Shown here: piece after piece, positions 26,526-35,231 of the stretch
Layout of the letters: each line of letters begins with the position of its first letter
How positions within the stretch are numbered: position 1 is the first letter of the stretch
From: Sphingomonas suaedae
GTDB taxonomy: Bacteria > Pseudomonadota > Alphaproteobacteria > Sphingomonadales > Sphingomonadaceae
Reading direction: 5' to 3'
Length of the DNA: 64,000 nt
NCBI RefSeq assembly: GCF_007833215.1
Contig: NZ_CP042239.1
Coordinates: forward strand, 2,912,001 to 2,976,000
Notes under the pieces: generated by a model
Told to the model about the DNA's origin: nothing
Seen by the model: the letters and a program-made list of their open reading frames with translations, nothing else
Databases searched by the model: none
Program-made: the position numbers and the translations under genes

Positions 26526-28262
26526 ATGTCCCGTACCCGTCCAATCATCACCGCCACGGTCGGCGCGGCACTGCTGGCATCGTGCGCCGGACCGGCGGTC
26601 GAGGAGCCCGCCGCGACCGCCGCGCCGGCAGCCGCCGCGGAGATGGTCGTTACCGGTACCCGCATCCGCGAGCGCGCTGACAGCATCGTGGCTGAGGATA
26701 TCGGCACCCTTCCGGGCGCACGCGTTGCCGCGCCGACTCCGCCACCGGCACTTGCCGTACAGGCGCTGACGCGTGCGCCCGGCCTCGCCTATGCGCCCGA
26801 CCCGCGGCAGGTTCCGCAGTATCAGGACTTCGGGCGCGACACGTTCACTGCGGTCGCCCAGAATCCGTTCAAGGTCGTGCGCGAGGAGCCGGTCTCGACC
26901 TTCTCGATCGATGTCGATACCGCGTCCTATTCGTTCGTCCGCGCCTCGTTGACCCGGAACGTGCTGCCGCAGCCTGCTGCGGTGCGGGTCGAGGAGATGA
27001 TCAACTATTTCCCCTACAACTATGCCGCCCCCCGCTCGGCAGACCAGCCGTTCAGCACCAATGTCGCGGTGATGCCGAGCCCCTGGACCGCCGGTCGCAA
27101 GGTCGTGCGGATCGGCATCCGCGGTTATGACGTCGCGCCCGCCACGCGACCGCGCGCGAACCTTGTCTTCCTGATCGACACCTCCGGATCGATGAACGCT
27201 CCCAACAAGCTGCCGCTGGTCAAACAGTCACTGGCGATGCTGCTCGAGCAGCTCGATGGGAAGGATCGCGTCGCGATCGTCACCTATGCCGGAAGCGCCG
27301 GCACCGCGCTGGAGCCGACGCCTGCCAGCCAGAAGGACCGGATCCTCGCGGCGCTCGATCGCCTTGGCGCGCGGGGCGGCACGGCGGGCGCCGAGGGCAT
27401 TCGCCAGGCCTATGCGCTCGCGCAGCAGAACCTCGACCCGCGCGGCGTCAACCGCGTGATCCTGGCGACCGACGGGGACTTCAATGTCGGCATCACAAAT
27501 CCGAACGAGCTGAAGGGTTTTGTCGAGCGCGAGCGGGAGAAGGGAGTGTTCCTGTCGGTACTCGGTTTCGGAATGGGCAATTACAACGACGCGCTGATGC
27601 AGACGCTGGCGCAGAACGGCAACGGCGCGGCCGCCTATATCGACACCGTCGCCGAGGCTCGAAAAACGCTGGTCGACGAGGCGAGCTCGACGCTGTTTCC
27701 GATCGCCAAGGACGTCAAGATCCAGGTCGAGTTCAATCCTGCCGCCGTCGCCGAATATCGCCTGATCGGGTATGAGACCCGGATGTTGGCACGCGAGGAT
27801 TTCGACAATGATCGCGTCGATGCCGGGGAAGTCGGGTCGGGGCAGACGGTGACCGCCCTCTACGAGATCGTGCCGGTCGGCGGGCCGCGCGCCAATGGTG
27901 ACCTGCGCTATGCCCGGCCTGCGCCGCAGACTCCTGCGCGTGCCCAGGAATATGGCTTCGTCAAGATTCGCTACAAACTACCCAAGGAGGCGAAGAGCCG
28001 CCTGATCAGCACGCCGATCGGGCGCACGGCCGAGTTCGCGCGGCTTGAGGATGCGCCGCAGGAAGCGCGCTTTGCAGTGGGCGTGGCGGCGTTCGCCGAA
28101 CTGCTGCGGGGCGGCAAATATAGCGGCGCCGCCAGCTATGATGACGTGCTGCGGATTGCTGCTGGTGCGCGCGGGCAAGACCCCTTCGGCTATCGCGCCG
28201 AGTTCGTCCAGATGGTCCGCCAGGCGAAGACGGCAGCTTCGATGGCAAGCATGAGGCGCTGA
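26526..28262 (+). CDS. VWA domain lipoprotein (YfbK-like, DUF3520)
   Basis: A protein of about 578 residues. Lipobox ALLASC near residue 20 marks it as a lipoprotein. A YfbK-type N-terminal domain (FSIDVDTASYSFVRASLTRN, VEEMINYFPYNY) precedes a von Willebrand A domain with a MIDAS motif DTSGSMN and a later ATDGDFN, followed by a DUF3520 C-terminal domain. ATG 26526 has AAGGGGA upstream. Residues 38-60 carry MVVTGTRIRERADSIVAEDI, closely resembling the plug start of TonB-dependent receptors, unusual in this family. Lies 93 bp after the sigma gene, ends in a strong terminator. Confidence 0.9.
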   Translation: MSRTRPIITATVGAALLASCAGPAVEEPAATAAPAAAAEMVVTGTRIRERADSIVAEDIGTLPGARVAAPTPPPALAVQALTRAPGLAYAPDPRQVPQYQDFGRDTFTAVAQNPFKVVREEPVSTFSIDVDTASYSFVRASLTRNVLPQPAAVRVEEMINYFPYNYAAPRSADQPFSTNVAVMPSPWTAGRKVVRIGIRGYDVAPATRPRANLVFLIDTSGSMNAPNKLPLVKQSLAMLLEQLDGKDRVAIVTYAGSAGTALEPTPASQKDRILAALDRLGARGGTAGAEGIRQAYALAQQNLDPRGVNRVILATDGDFNVGITNPNELKGFVEREREKGVFLSVLGFGMGNYNDALMQTLAQNGNGAAAYIDTVAEARKTLVDEASSTLFPIAKDVKIQVEFNPAAVAEYRLIGYETRMLAREDFDNDRVDAGEVGSGQTVTALYEIVPVGGPRANGDLRYARPAPQTPARAQEYGFVKIRYKLPKEAKSRLISTPIGRTAEFARLEDAPQEARFAVGVAAFAELLRGGKYSGAASYDDVLRIAAGARGQDPFGYRAEFVQMVRQAKTAASMASMRR

Positions 28263-28274
28263 CGAGGTGAGGGG

Positions 28275-28308
28275 TGCGGCGGCGCGATGCCGCCGCACTT
28301 GCTTTTGC
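28275..28308 (+). terminator. Rho-independent terminator after VWA gene
   Basis: A perfect 10-bp stem GTGCGGCGGC (28275-28284) with GCCGCCGCAC (28290-28299), five-base loop, followed by TTGCTTTT. It lies 13 bases after the VWA stop and separates it from the next gene, so part of the transcription of the downstream gene may depend on read-through or its own promoter. Confidence 0.8.
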
Positions 28309-28423
28309 CGCTTTGCCGCATTCGCGCTGGCTGCGATTGCGGCTATAGGTTTTGGAAGATGCATCGTTCGCTACGCCCTCTCTTTGAGTGCTTGCCCGGC
28401 AGCTCCGTATCAGGGGCAGGCCC

Positions 28424-29530
28424 GTGAGCGAGCATGACGATCTGTCGCGGGCGCTGCCCGACGCGCCCCCGCCGCGGCCGGCGCAGCGGCGGGCTGCCAT
28501 CGAGAAGGCGATGGCGCGGTTCGACGGGACCGAGGCGCCGACGCCCGCACGCGCGAAGGCATCGCGGGGCCCATCCGGGTGGCGCTGGCCGCAGCTCACG
28601 GCACTCACCACCGCGGCGCTGGTCGGGGCGGTGACCGTGTCCTTGTTGAACTCGGGCGACTATCGCGAGGCACCTTTGCCGCGCAGCCCTGCATCCCAGC
28701 AGGCAGAAGAAGCAGAGCAGACAGCATCCGTAAATACGCCCCCTCCAGCGCTGCGCGAGTTCGCCCCGGCGAAACCCGCAGCGGTACCGACCGCGCCGAC
28801 CGCCGAGCCGACGCTCGAGCGCGTCCCACAGGTTGCCGCCACGCCGGTCGCGCCGCGCGCGACCGAGGCAGCTGCACCATCGCCGCCGCCAGCGGCCTAC
28901 GCTCCCCCCCCGCCCCCGCCACCCCCCGCGCCTGCGCAGTCCGCGCAGAGTGCCCCGCGAGCGAGTGCGGACGCTGTCGCCGCCGAGGATATCGGCGCCC
29001 TCCCTGATAGCGAAGGGATCATCGTCACCGGCGCGCGGACACGGGAAGCATCCCGTCGGGTGCCGCCGCCCCCGGAGCCCGTGCTGAAAGCGCGGGCTGG
29101 GACAAAGCGTGGCGACTGGAATGCGTGTACGATCGAAGACCCTGCGCGCAGCCTCACAGCCTGCCGTCTGACAGTCGATCCTGCGGCGCCCGGAAACAAG
29201 GGAAGGGCGGACGCGCAGATCGCCGATGGGCTGATCCAGGCGTGGGCAGGAGATGCGCGCGGTGCGGCTGCCGCATTTGACCGCGCGGTGAACATCAGCG
29301 GTAAGTCTTCTCTCGCTTACCTTAATCGTGGCCTCGCGCGCGAGCGCAGTGGCGATATGCGCGGGGCGCTCGCCGATCTCAATAAGGCGGTTCGGCTCTC
29401 GCCAAAGTCGGCGCGCGCCTACTATCACCGCAGCTTGGTACGCGAGCGCAACGGTGACGGTAACGGCGCGCGCGCCGACGCGCGCCGAGCGCTCGCGCTC
29501 GATCCCGGCTACCGCGTCGTGATCCGCTGA
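28424..29530 (+). CDS. Membrane-anchored proline-rich TPR protein, probable anti-sigma partner
   Basis: A GTG at 28424 preceded by CAGGGGCAGG gives a 368-residue protein. Residues 1-55 are a cytoplasmic segment (SEHDDLSRALPDAPPPRPAQ), then a single transmembrane helix (LTALTTAALVGAVTVSLLNS), a long Pro/Ala-rich linker including a run of eight prolines, and a C-terminal tetratricopeptide region (NRGLARERSGDMRGALADLN, then YYHRSLVRERNGDGNGA). The topology and its position after an ECF sigma gene suggest a sigma regulator, but no ZAS or RskA motif is visible. The periplasmic part contains AAEDIGALPDSEGIIVTGAR, a TonB-receptor-plug-like motif shared with the VWA protein. Confidence 0.75.
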   Translation: MSEHDDLSRALPDAPPPRPAQRRAAIEKAMARFDGTEAPTPARAKASRGPSGWRWPQLTALTTAALVGAVTVSLLNSGDYREAPLPRSPASQQAEEAEQTASVNTPPPALREFAPAKPAAVPTAPTAEPTLERVPQVAATPVAPRATEAAAPSPPPAAYAPPPPPPPPAPAQSAQSAPRASADAVAAEDIGALPDSEGIIVTGARTREASRRVPPPPEPVLKARAGTKRGDWNACTIEDPARSLTACRLTVDPAAPGNKGRADAQIADGLIQAWAGDARGAAAAFDRAVNISGKSSLAYLNRGLARERSGDMRGALADLNKAVRLSPKSARAYYHRSLVRERNGDGNGARADARRALALDPGYRVVIR

Positions 29531-29762
29531 CCTTTACTGAGCAGGGCGGGAATACAGTCAGTTATTACACGTCGCGAACCGCAGACGGTGGTGAACGTGC
29601 GTGCGGGACTGGGTCGACGCCGGGCGTCGTGCTCGTTCCGGCGCGGCATTTTTTCGGACGATAATGAGCGATGACAAGCAGCGGCCCGAACTGACCCCTG
29701 GACCGATTAATGATTGCTTAGGCGATTAACGGTTAAGTCTGAGGTCTTTAGGAACGGTTGCG
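29531..29762. promoter_or_regulatory. Intergenic region upstream of diguanylate cyclase
   Basis: A 232-bp gap with a comparatively AT-rich part (29705-29750, including ATTAATGATTG and GATTAACGGTTAAG) just before the cyclase ATG. This is the likely promoter of the cyclase gene. No defined operator recognised. Confidence 0.4.
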
Positions 29763-31004
29763 ATGGACACCGCGACGCGCGGTAAACTCGGCCCCGGCGC
29801 TATATCCGTTCGGTGGTTGTTCGAGCCTGCGGGCGAGGTCAACGACGCCGGACGGTCGTTCCTGCTTGGGCAACTGCTCAGTGCGCCGGCCGCCGCGATT
29901 ATGGGATCGTTTTGCGCAATCGTCGTCGTGACGGCGGCGCTGCTGCGCAGTGGCCACTCCGTCTATGGAATCCTGGTGGGTCTGGAATGTGCGCTGATCG
30001 TCTGGCGCTTTACCGACTGGAAGCGTCGCGAGCGCAATCTCAAGGTAGATACCGCACATGTGCCGACCATCGACACATCGGTACTTCTTTCCGCTCTTTG
30101 GTGCTTGCTGCAAGGCGCCTCCGCATTTGTGATCATGTCGGACGACGATCCGGTGCTGCGCGTGCTGTCGGCCACGCTCGTAATGGCACTGCTCGGTCCT
30201 ATTTGCGCGCGCAACTACGCGGCGCCCCGGTTCGCCTTCCTGCTCATTCTCCTGTGCGATCTGCCGTTCGTCGCCGGTGCTCTCGCGTCTCGCGAGCCTT
30301 GGCTGGCAATCATCCTCCTTATCACGCCAGCGTTTCTCCTCGGTGCCACGCAGATTATTATAACCTTTCACCGGACGATGCTGCGGTCGCTCGCCGCTGA
30401 GGCCCGGAACCTCCGCCTTGCGCAACATGACTCGCTCACCGGCGTTCTCAATCGGCAAGGCATGGACGCGGCTCTCAGCGAGATCGTGCCTGACAATGAG
30501 CGCACGATGGCCCTTCTCGCGATCGACCTCGATGGCTTCAAGCAGGTCAATGACAGCCATGGCCATGGCGCCGGTGACCTCCTCCTGATCCAGGTGGCGC
30601 AACGCATCGAGGCAGGACTCTCGGGCGACCACCTGCTGGGGCGAATGGGGGGCGATGAATTCATGGTGGTAATGCGCAACGTCGCACCTGCCGAAGTGCG
30701 TGCATCCGTGGAAAGCTTGATCGTAGCAATTTCGCATCGGCCCTATGAACTGGGCAGCGGAGCGGTCGTGCGCATCGGCGCGAGCATTGGTTTCGCCTGC
30801 ACGCCCGAGGATGCAACGACGACGGTTGATCTGCGGCTCCGCTCCGACGAGGCGCTCTATGCCGCAAAAGGAGCGGGGAAAGGCGTCGGGCTTCGGTACC
30901 GCGAGCATATCGACAATGTCGAGGTGGCGCAGCACGCGGGGCAGGCCAGCTCCAAATTTGCAAGCCTGGCTCCCCGCGCGCGCCGCCCCGGACAGAGGAC
31001 GTGA
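29763..31004 (+). CDS. Membrane-bound diguanylate cyclase (GGDEF domain)
   Basis: Synthesises cyclic di-GMP. The 413-residue protein has about five to six N-terminal transmembrane helices (IMGSFCAIVVVTAALLRSG, ATLVMALLGPICA, FLLILLCDLPFVAGAL, AIILLITPAFLLGATQIII) and a C-terminal GGDEF domain from about residue 220 (HDSLTGVLNRQGMDAAL, ALLAIDLDGFKQVND, GRMGGDEFMVV). The active-site GGDEF (about residue 295) is intact. The inhibitory I-site position five residues upstream reads LSGD rather than RxxD, so product inhibition is probably absent. Short His/Arg-rich tail. Single gene. Confidence 0.93.
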   Translation: MDTATRGKLGPGAISVRWLFEPAGEVNDAGRSFLLGQLLSAPAAAIMGSFCAIVVVTAALLRSGHSVYGILVGLECALIVWRFTDWKRRERNLKVDTAHVPTIDTSVLLSALWCLLQGASAFVIMSDDDPVLRVLSATLVMALLGPICARNYAAPRFAFLLILLCDLPFVAGALASREPWLAIILLITPAFLLGATQIIITFHRTMLRSLAAEARNLRLAQHDSLTGVLNRQGMDAALSEIVPDNERTMALLAIDLDGFKQVNDSHGHGAGDLLLIQVAQRIEAGLSGDHLLGRMGGDEFMVVMRNVAPAEVRASVESLIVAISHRPYELGSGAVVRIGASIGFACTPEDATTTVDLRLRSDEALYAAKGAGKGVGLRYREHIDNVEVAQHAGQASSKFASLAPRARRPGQRT

Positions 31005-31872
31005 CCATCCACTAGTGCCCCATCCGCGCTTCGCTGCTCCCAGCTGGACTGGGGTTCGAACAACTGTCCCCGCCGACGGATGCTCGAAAGGTACTAAATT
31101 ACTGAAGGCCTACGTCACTCAGCGCTCCAACCGGGCGCGCACGGCGCCGAAGCGGCCGACGAACAGGGCAATGTCGCGATTGGCCCGATTGCCACGTCGA
31201 CATTGCCGAGAAACGCGCGCTGCAGGGGCCGCGCGGCGGGATTGCGGTCGCAGGACTCGGTGGCCTTTCCGCCAAAGCCAACGGCGCCGTCCCGCTCACG
31301 TGGGACAGCACGCCAGCGCCCAGCGGTGACACCGCAGGGCGGGGTCAGGCGAAAGCGGCTGTCGGGCAGAATCGCCAGCGTGCCGCCCCGCTCCGAAGGG
31401 TGAAGCGCATGCCGGAAAGGAGGCGAGTTGTGACTCCACTAGCGACCGGCGGGGCATCGTCCGTGCGGCGGAGGCGGACGGCGCCAACCCCGGGACAAAA
31501 GCAGCCGCCATATCCATTTTCGTCGAAAGTAAGCACGGGCGATCTTCGCTTGCAGCGATCTCAACCGGCCGTCGACCGTCGAATGCCACCCCTGCCACAC
31601 ATGCTTGCCAGCTTTAGGGATTGGGACGGCCCTGACATCAGCGACCGGTTGTGCAGTCATCCGGCCGCACCGTCTTTCGAGTAAGCGCAAGGGTCGATCG
31701 CCACCTGCTTGCCACGTGGATCGGTCATCAATTTTCGCGCCAATGGTCCGTGATCGTGCGCAGATTGCGATGCGCCATCTCAGCAGGATAAGCATGAACT
31801 CCGGTACCAAGTGCCCATCACGCCACTGGACAAGGCCGCCAGCCCGTCTGAAACAGGGTCGGAAGGGAATCG
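31005..31872. other. Gene-poor region, no supported gene
   Basis: About 870 bp where every frame is short and lacks family motifs. The plus-strand frames near 31140-31330 contain protein-like runs (for example GGIAVAGLGGLSAKANGAVP) that might be a decayed gene, but I cannot assign them. No RNA gene is apparent. Confidence 0.35.
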
Positions 31873-32112
31873 GTGTTGGCGTTTATCGATGAGCTCGTTG
31901 AGGACGGCGGAAATTTCGTTTTCAAGCGGACGGAGGGGGGCGCTTCGCTCAGTCCGGCCAGCGACCGTGACGCAGACATTGCTTCGTTTCAGAATCTGGT
32001 GCGCCGCGTTCGGGCGAACGAAGGCGACGGCTACGCGATTCACTTAGAGCATGTCTGTGCCGATCGGCCGGGTCATCTCGTGGATTTGGTCGTCCTGCAG
32101 ATCGACGACTGA
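31873..32112 (+). CDS. Small conserved-looking hypothetical protein
   Basis: A 79-residue acidic protein beginning MLAFIDELVEDGGNFVFKRT and ending LVDLVVLQIDD. The GTG start at 31873 sits five bases after a strong GGAAGGGA ribosome site (31861-31868), and codon use is that of a real gene, unlike the surrounding region. No signal peptide or membrane segment. The middle contains ASFQNLVRRVRANEGDGYAI. I do not recognise a family. It is upstream and on the same strand as two secreted paralogues but 176 bp away. Confidence 0.6.
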   Translation: MLAFIDELVEDGGNFVFKRTEGGASLSPASDRDADIASFQNLVRRVRANEGDGYAIHLEHVCADRPGHLVDLVVLQIDD

Positions 32113-32288
32113 GTTGGTTGAAAGGGACCTGGCGGGTGGCGCCTGGATGTCTCTTTCGTATCCTGAACTCGTGGTGCCTAGAGGAGTAATGGCGCCGAAA
32201 GGCGACAGGTCGCATACGGCGATCGCATTTCAACGAGGGAAAGGCGCTGAAGGCAATCAGCCCTTTTTCAATTTGAGGAACCGAATTT

Positions 32289-32822
32289 ATGCGTCAGCTT
32301 AAGCAAGCTAGACCGCTAGTTTCCTTATTTCTTTGCGCGCTTGCGCTGGGACACGGAACGGCATCTGCACAGCAGGGCAAGCCAGCGTCTCCCAAGGAGG
32401 TTTCCATTGAGGCCGATCTTGACCTCGATGGCCGACCGGACAGAATCACAGCCTATCTGCGGCCTGCTCAAAGGATGTACTGGGTCCATATCAAGCTGAG
32501 CACCGGGCGGGAGTTCAGGCCGTTGAGCGGGTATATCGATCCAAGACGCGCTCGTATTTCGCTTAGTTATCGCGGCGGCCAGAGGGGAGATATTCGCTGT
32601 GCCGAATGGCGCCCGACCAAATTCGGCGCAAGCTGCGGCGCGGGGGGAACAGACGCCGGACCCTATCGTCTGATCGCCTTCGACACCGGCCCGCAGATGT
32701 TCCTGATTTACTACACCGAAACCAATCGCCACCTGGATGGCTCGCCTCCCGATCACGAACTTGCCTATTTTAAGGTCATGTCGGCGATCGAAGGCAACAT
32801 GATCGAATTCGCTGGCAACTAA
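32289..32822 (+). CDS. Secreted hypothetical protein, paralogue A of a tandem pair
   Basis: A 177-residue protein with a signal peptide (LVSLFLCALALGHGTASA, cleavage after residue 27). The mature N-terminus has an EF-hand or dockerin-like loop, EADLDLDGRPD (Asp43, 45, 47, 51), then conserved segments RMYWVHIKLSTGREFRPLSG, YIDPRRARISL and DIRCAEWRPTKFGASCG with two cysteines, and ends in YFKVMSAIEG. The following gene encodes the same architecture. Start ATG 32289 is preceded by GAGGAACC. Function unknown; FG-GAP/VCBS-like calcium binding on the cell surface is a possibility. Confidence 0.72.
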   Translation: MRQLKQARPLVSLFLCALALGHGTASAQQGKPASPKEVSIEADLDLDGRPDRITAYLRPAQRMYWVHIKLSTGREFRPLSGYIDPRRARISLSYRGGQRGDIRCAEWRPTKFGASCGAGGTDAGPYRLIAFDTGPQMFLIYYTETNRHLDGSPPDHELAYFKVMSAIEGNMIEFAGN

Positions 32823-33201
32823 AGCGACACGCACCCGATCCGGATTGCACGCGCTACGGCGCTATTCCCTCGCCGTTGCTCGTGTCCAGCTAGATTAATA
32901 CCTCTCGCCGACCTGCTGCGCATCTGCGCGTTGGGCGGCGGCCTAGAAGATCCTGCAGTACCTTAACTATCTCAATCTGTTATATACGATTTATCATCTT
33001 GATCTTCGATTGTGTGAATGAGATGTTTCATAGAGCTGCCGGGGAAACTCGCAGCGGTCGCGTCACGCGAACAGGCGTAACGCTAGGAGGGGGTCGGCGA
33101 TGTCGTTGTTCAATTCAGAAGATATGGCTTTGGCGAACGGCGGGTGGCTGGATCCGCGCCGTTCCAACTATGCCCATCTCGGTGAACTTGCGGAGGAAGA
33201 A

Positions 33202-33744
33202 ATGCATCGGACACGACGCCTGCTGAAAGCCGCCGGATGGTTTCTTACGACAGCAACGGCTATGATAACGCCGGGGCTGGCGATGGCGCAGCAATCGACC
33301 CGCTCGGTAACACAGACTGTAACGCTGCATGCGGATATCGACGGCGACGGCAAGCCCGATCTGGTGACCGCGAATTTGCGCCCGCCCGCGCGAATGTTCT
33401 GGATCAACATCGAACTCAGCACCGGGCGTAAGTTCTCGCCATTGAGCGGCTATATCGATCCGGCGCGCGCGCGCATGGCTCTCACATTCCGCGACGAAAA
33501 ACAGGGTGGGGACATACGCTGCGCAGAATGGCGCCCGTCGAAGAGCGGCGTTACGTGCGGCGCGCCGCGGCCCAGTCACGGCCTGGTACGGGCGATTGTC
33601 TTCGAAACGGGCCAGCAAATCTTTCTGATTAGCTACAGCGAAGGCATCAAATGGGGAGGGCGCGTGTCGGATGACCACGAGCATGCCTATTTCCAGGTCA
33701 TGCCAGCCATCGAGGGCCCCTGGAGGCCGGCAGGTGGTGAATAA
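33202..33744 (+). CDS. Secreted hypothetical protein, paralogue B of a tandem pair
   Basis: A 180-residue protein starting at ATG 33202 with GGAGGAAG immediately upstream; this start exposes a signal peptide (GWFLTTATAMITPGLAMAQ). A longer in-frame start at 33100 also has a purine-rich site and would add 34 residues that would bury the signal. Mature features parallel paralogue A: ADIDGDGKPD (Asp45, 47, 49, 53), MFWINIELSTGRKFSPLSGY, YIDPARARMAL, DIRCAEWRPSKSGVTCG, and YFQVMPAIEG. The pair clearly arose by duplication. No known domain name that I can assign. Confidence 0.72.
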   Translation: MHRTRRLLKAAGWFLTTATAMITPGLAMAQQSTRSVTQTVTLHADIDGDGKPDLVTANLRPPARMFWINIELSTGRKFSPLSGYIDPARARMALTFRDEKQGGDIRCAEWRPSKSGVTCGAPRPSHGLVRAIVFETGQQIFLISYSEGIKWGGRVSDDHEHAYFQVMPAIEGPWRPAGGE

Positions 33745-33940
33745 AGGTGGTGTTCTGCCGAAGCCTATCACGGTTGGGTATCACCCGCTTCGTCGCTGTG
33801 GCGACAGCAATATTCTGGACATCAGCGTAAGTGTCGGTGCGCCGGGGTAATCGGATGACCGGCATGGGCGCGACGCTGCTTGCTGACGATCAGTCCGATC
33901 ACCCTGGGGCATGCGCGATCGCCGCATCGACTGAGGCACC

Positions 33941-35130
33941 GTGCTCGATAGCAGATCAGGTCGCTCGAAATGGCATTCGGCTCTCACCTTGGCGATCGAG
34001 CAGCGCCGTCTTGACGACGCCGACGCACTGCTGACGCGCATGAAGGCGATGACGTCGCAAATTTTTCCCCCGGCGCGGCTGATCCTGCTGGAAATGCAGC
34101 TACGCGTCGCGCAACGAAGGCCGGACGACGTACGCCAGCTTATCGCGAAACTCACCCCCTGGCCAAGCGCAACGTTGCCGCGGCACGTGGTCTTGCGGCG
34201 TTCCTGTTCGAGACCGGGCATGACCTGAAGGAGATGGAATGGCTTGAGCGCGCATATGCGCGCGACCCTGCGAACGTCGCGACGTTGCTGGCGATCGTCA
34301 ACGTGTATCAAAAGCTCGGCCGCCGTGAACTGGCTTACGAGTTCGTCGCCAACGCGCTGAAGCAGGGGCGGCCGACTGCGGCGCTGATGCGGATCGCCAG
34401 CATGTATCAGGACGACGGTCGCGCCGAAGAGGCCGCGACGCATCTGCGTGAGGTGCTGGAAAAGCAGCAAAACCACCCGAACGTACTTGCCAGCCTGTTG
34501 ATCAGCCGCACCGCCGACGACGATAAGGCTATCATTACCGCCGCGTCCGCCGTGATCAAAGACGATGCCCAGCTCAAGGCACCGCGTGCCGCAGTTGCCT
34601 ATGCGCTGGCGTCCGCGTTCGATCGAAGCGGCCGCTATGACGAGGTATTTGCGCAGGCTGAAACCGCCAATCGCCTTGTGCGGGTGGATCATCCACATGA
34701 TCTCGAGCCCCAGCGGCAGCGGTATCAGCGCGTCATGCACGACCTCATGGCGTTGAGGGCTTCCGGGATGGTGCGCGAGAACGGGGCGACGTCACCCCGA
34801 TCTTCGTCGTCGGAATGCCGCGATCCGGTACGACGCTGCTGGACTTCGTCCTGGGCGGCCATCCAGACTGCACGGATATGGGGGAATTATCGCTGGTACC
34901 CTCCGCAATTGCGTCGCTTGGGTTCGGACGACCGCAATTCCAGTTTCCGACGCGGGCTGTGCTGGACGAAGTGGCGCAACGCTTTCAGGAGATGTTGCGG
35001 TTTCGACGCATCGGCACGCGCTATATCGTCGACAAGATGTCGGAAAATTATCGTTATCTGCCGTTGATCAAGGCGCTGTTTCCCGATGCCCCGGTAATCC
35101 ACGCCATTCGTCATCCACTCGACAAGACTG
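33941..35130 (+). pseudogene. TPR-sulfotransferase family protein, frameshifted and truncated
   Basis: Three reading frames together spell one protein: an N-terminal TPR-like segment (ALTLAIEQRRLDDADALLTR), a second TPR part (MEWLERAYARDPANVATLLA onward) and a sulfotransferase start with the PAPS-binding loop GMPRSGTTLLDFVLGGHPDC and later HAIRHPLD. The first frame change is at the C run at 34153-34157 (one C missing), the second at the G run near 34784-34787 (one G missing). Similarity stops abruptly near 35130, where the C-terminal half of the domain should follow. It therefore looks like a dead gene cut by the boundary of the downstream mobile region. Confidence 0.82.
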
Positions 35131-35231
35131 CAGGCGGACGCCGTGAGTTGCGGATTTGTCACCGATCATGGGGCGGGGCCGTTAATGCTGCCGCATATCA
35201 CCTCCAATCAGCCATTCGAGGCTGCGCCTGC

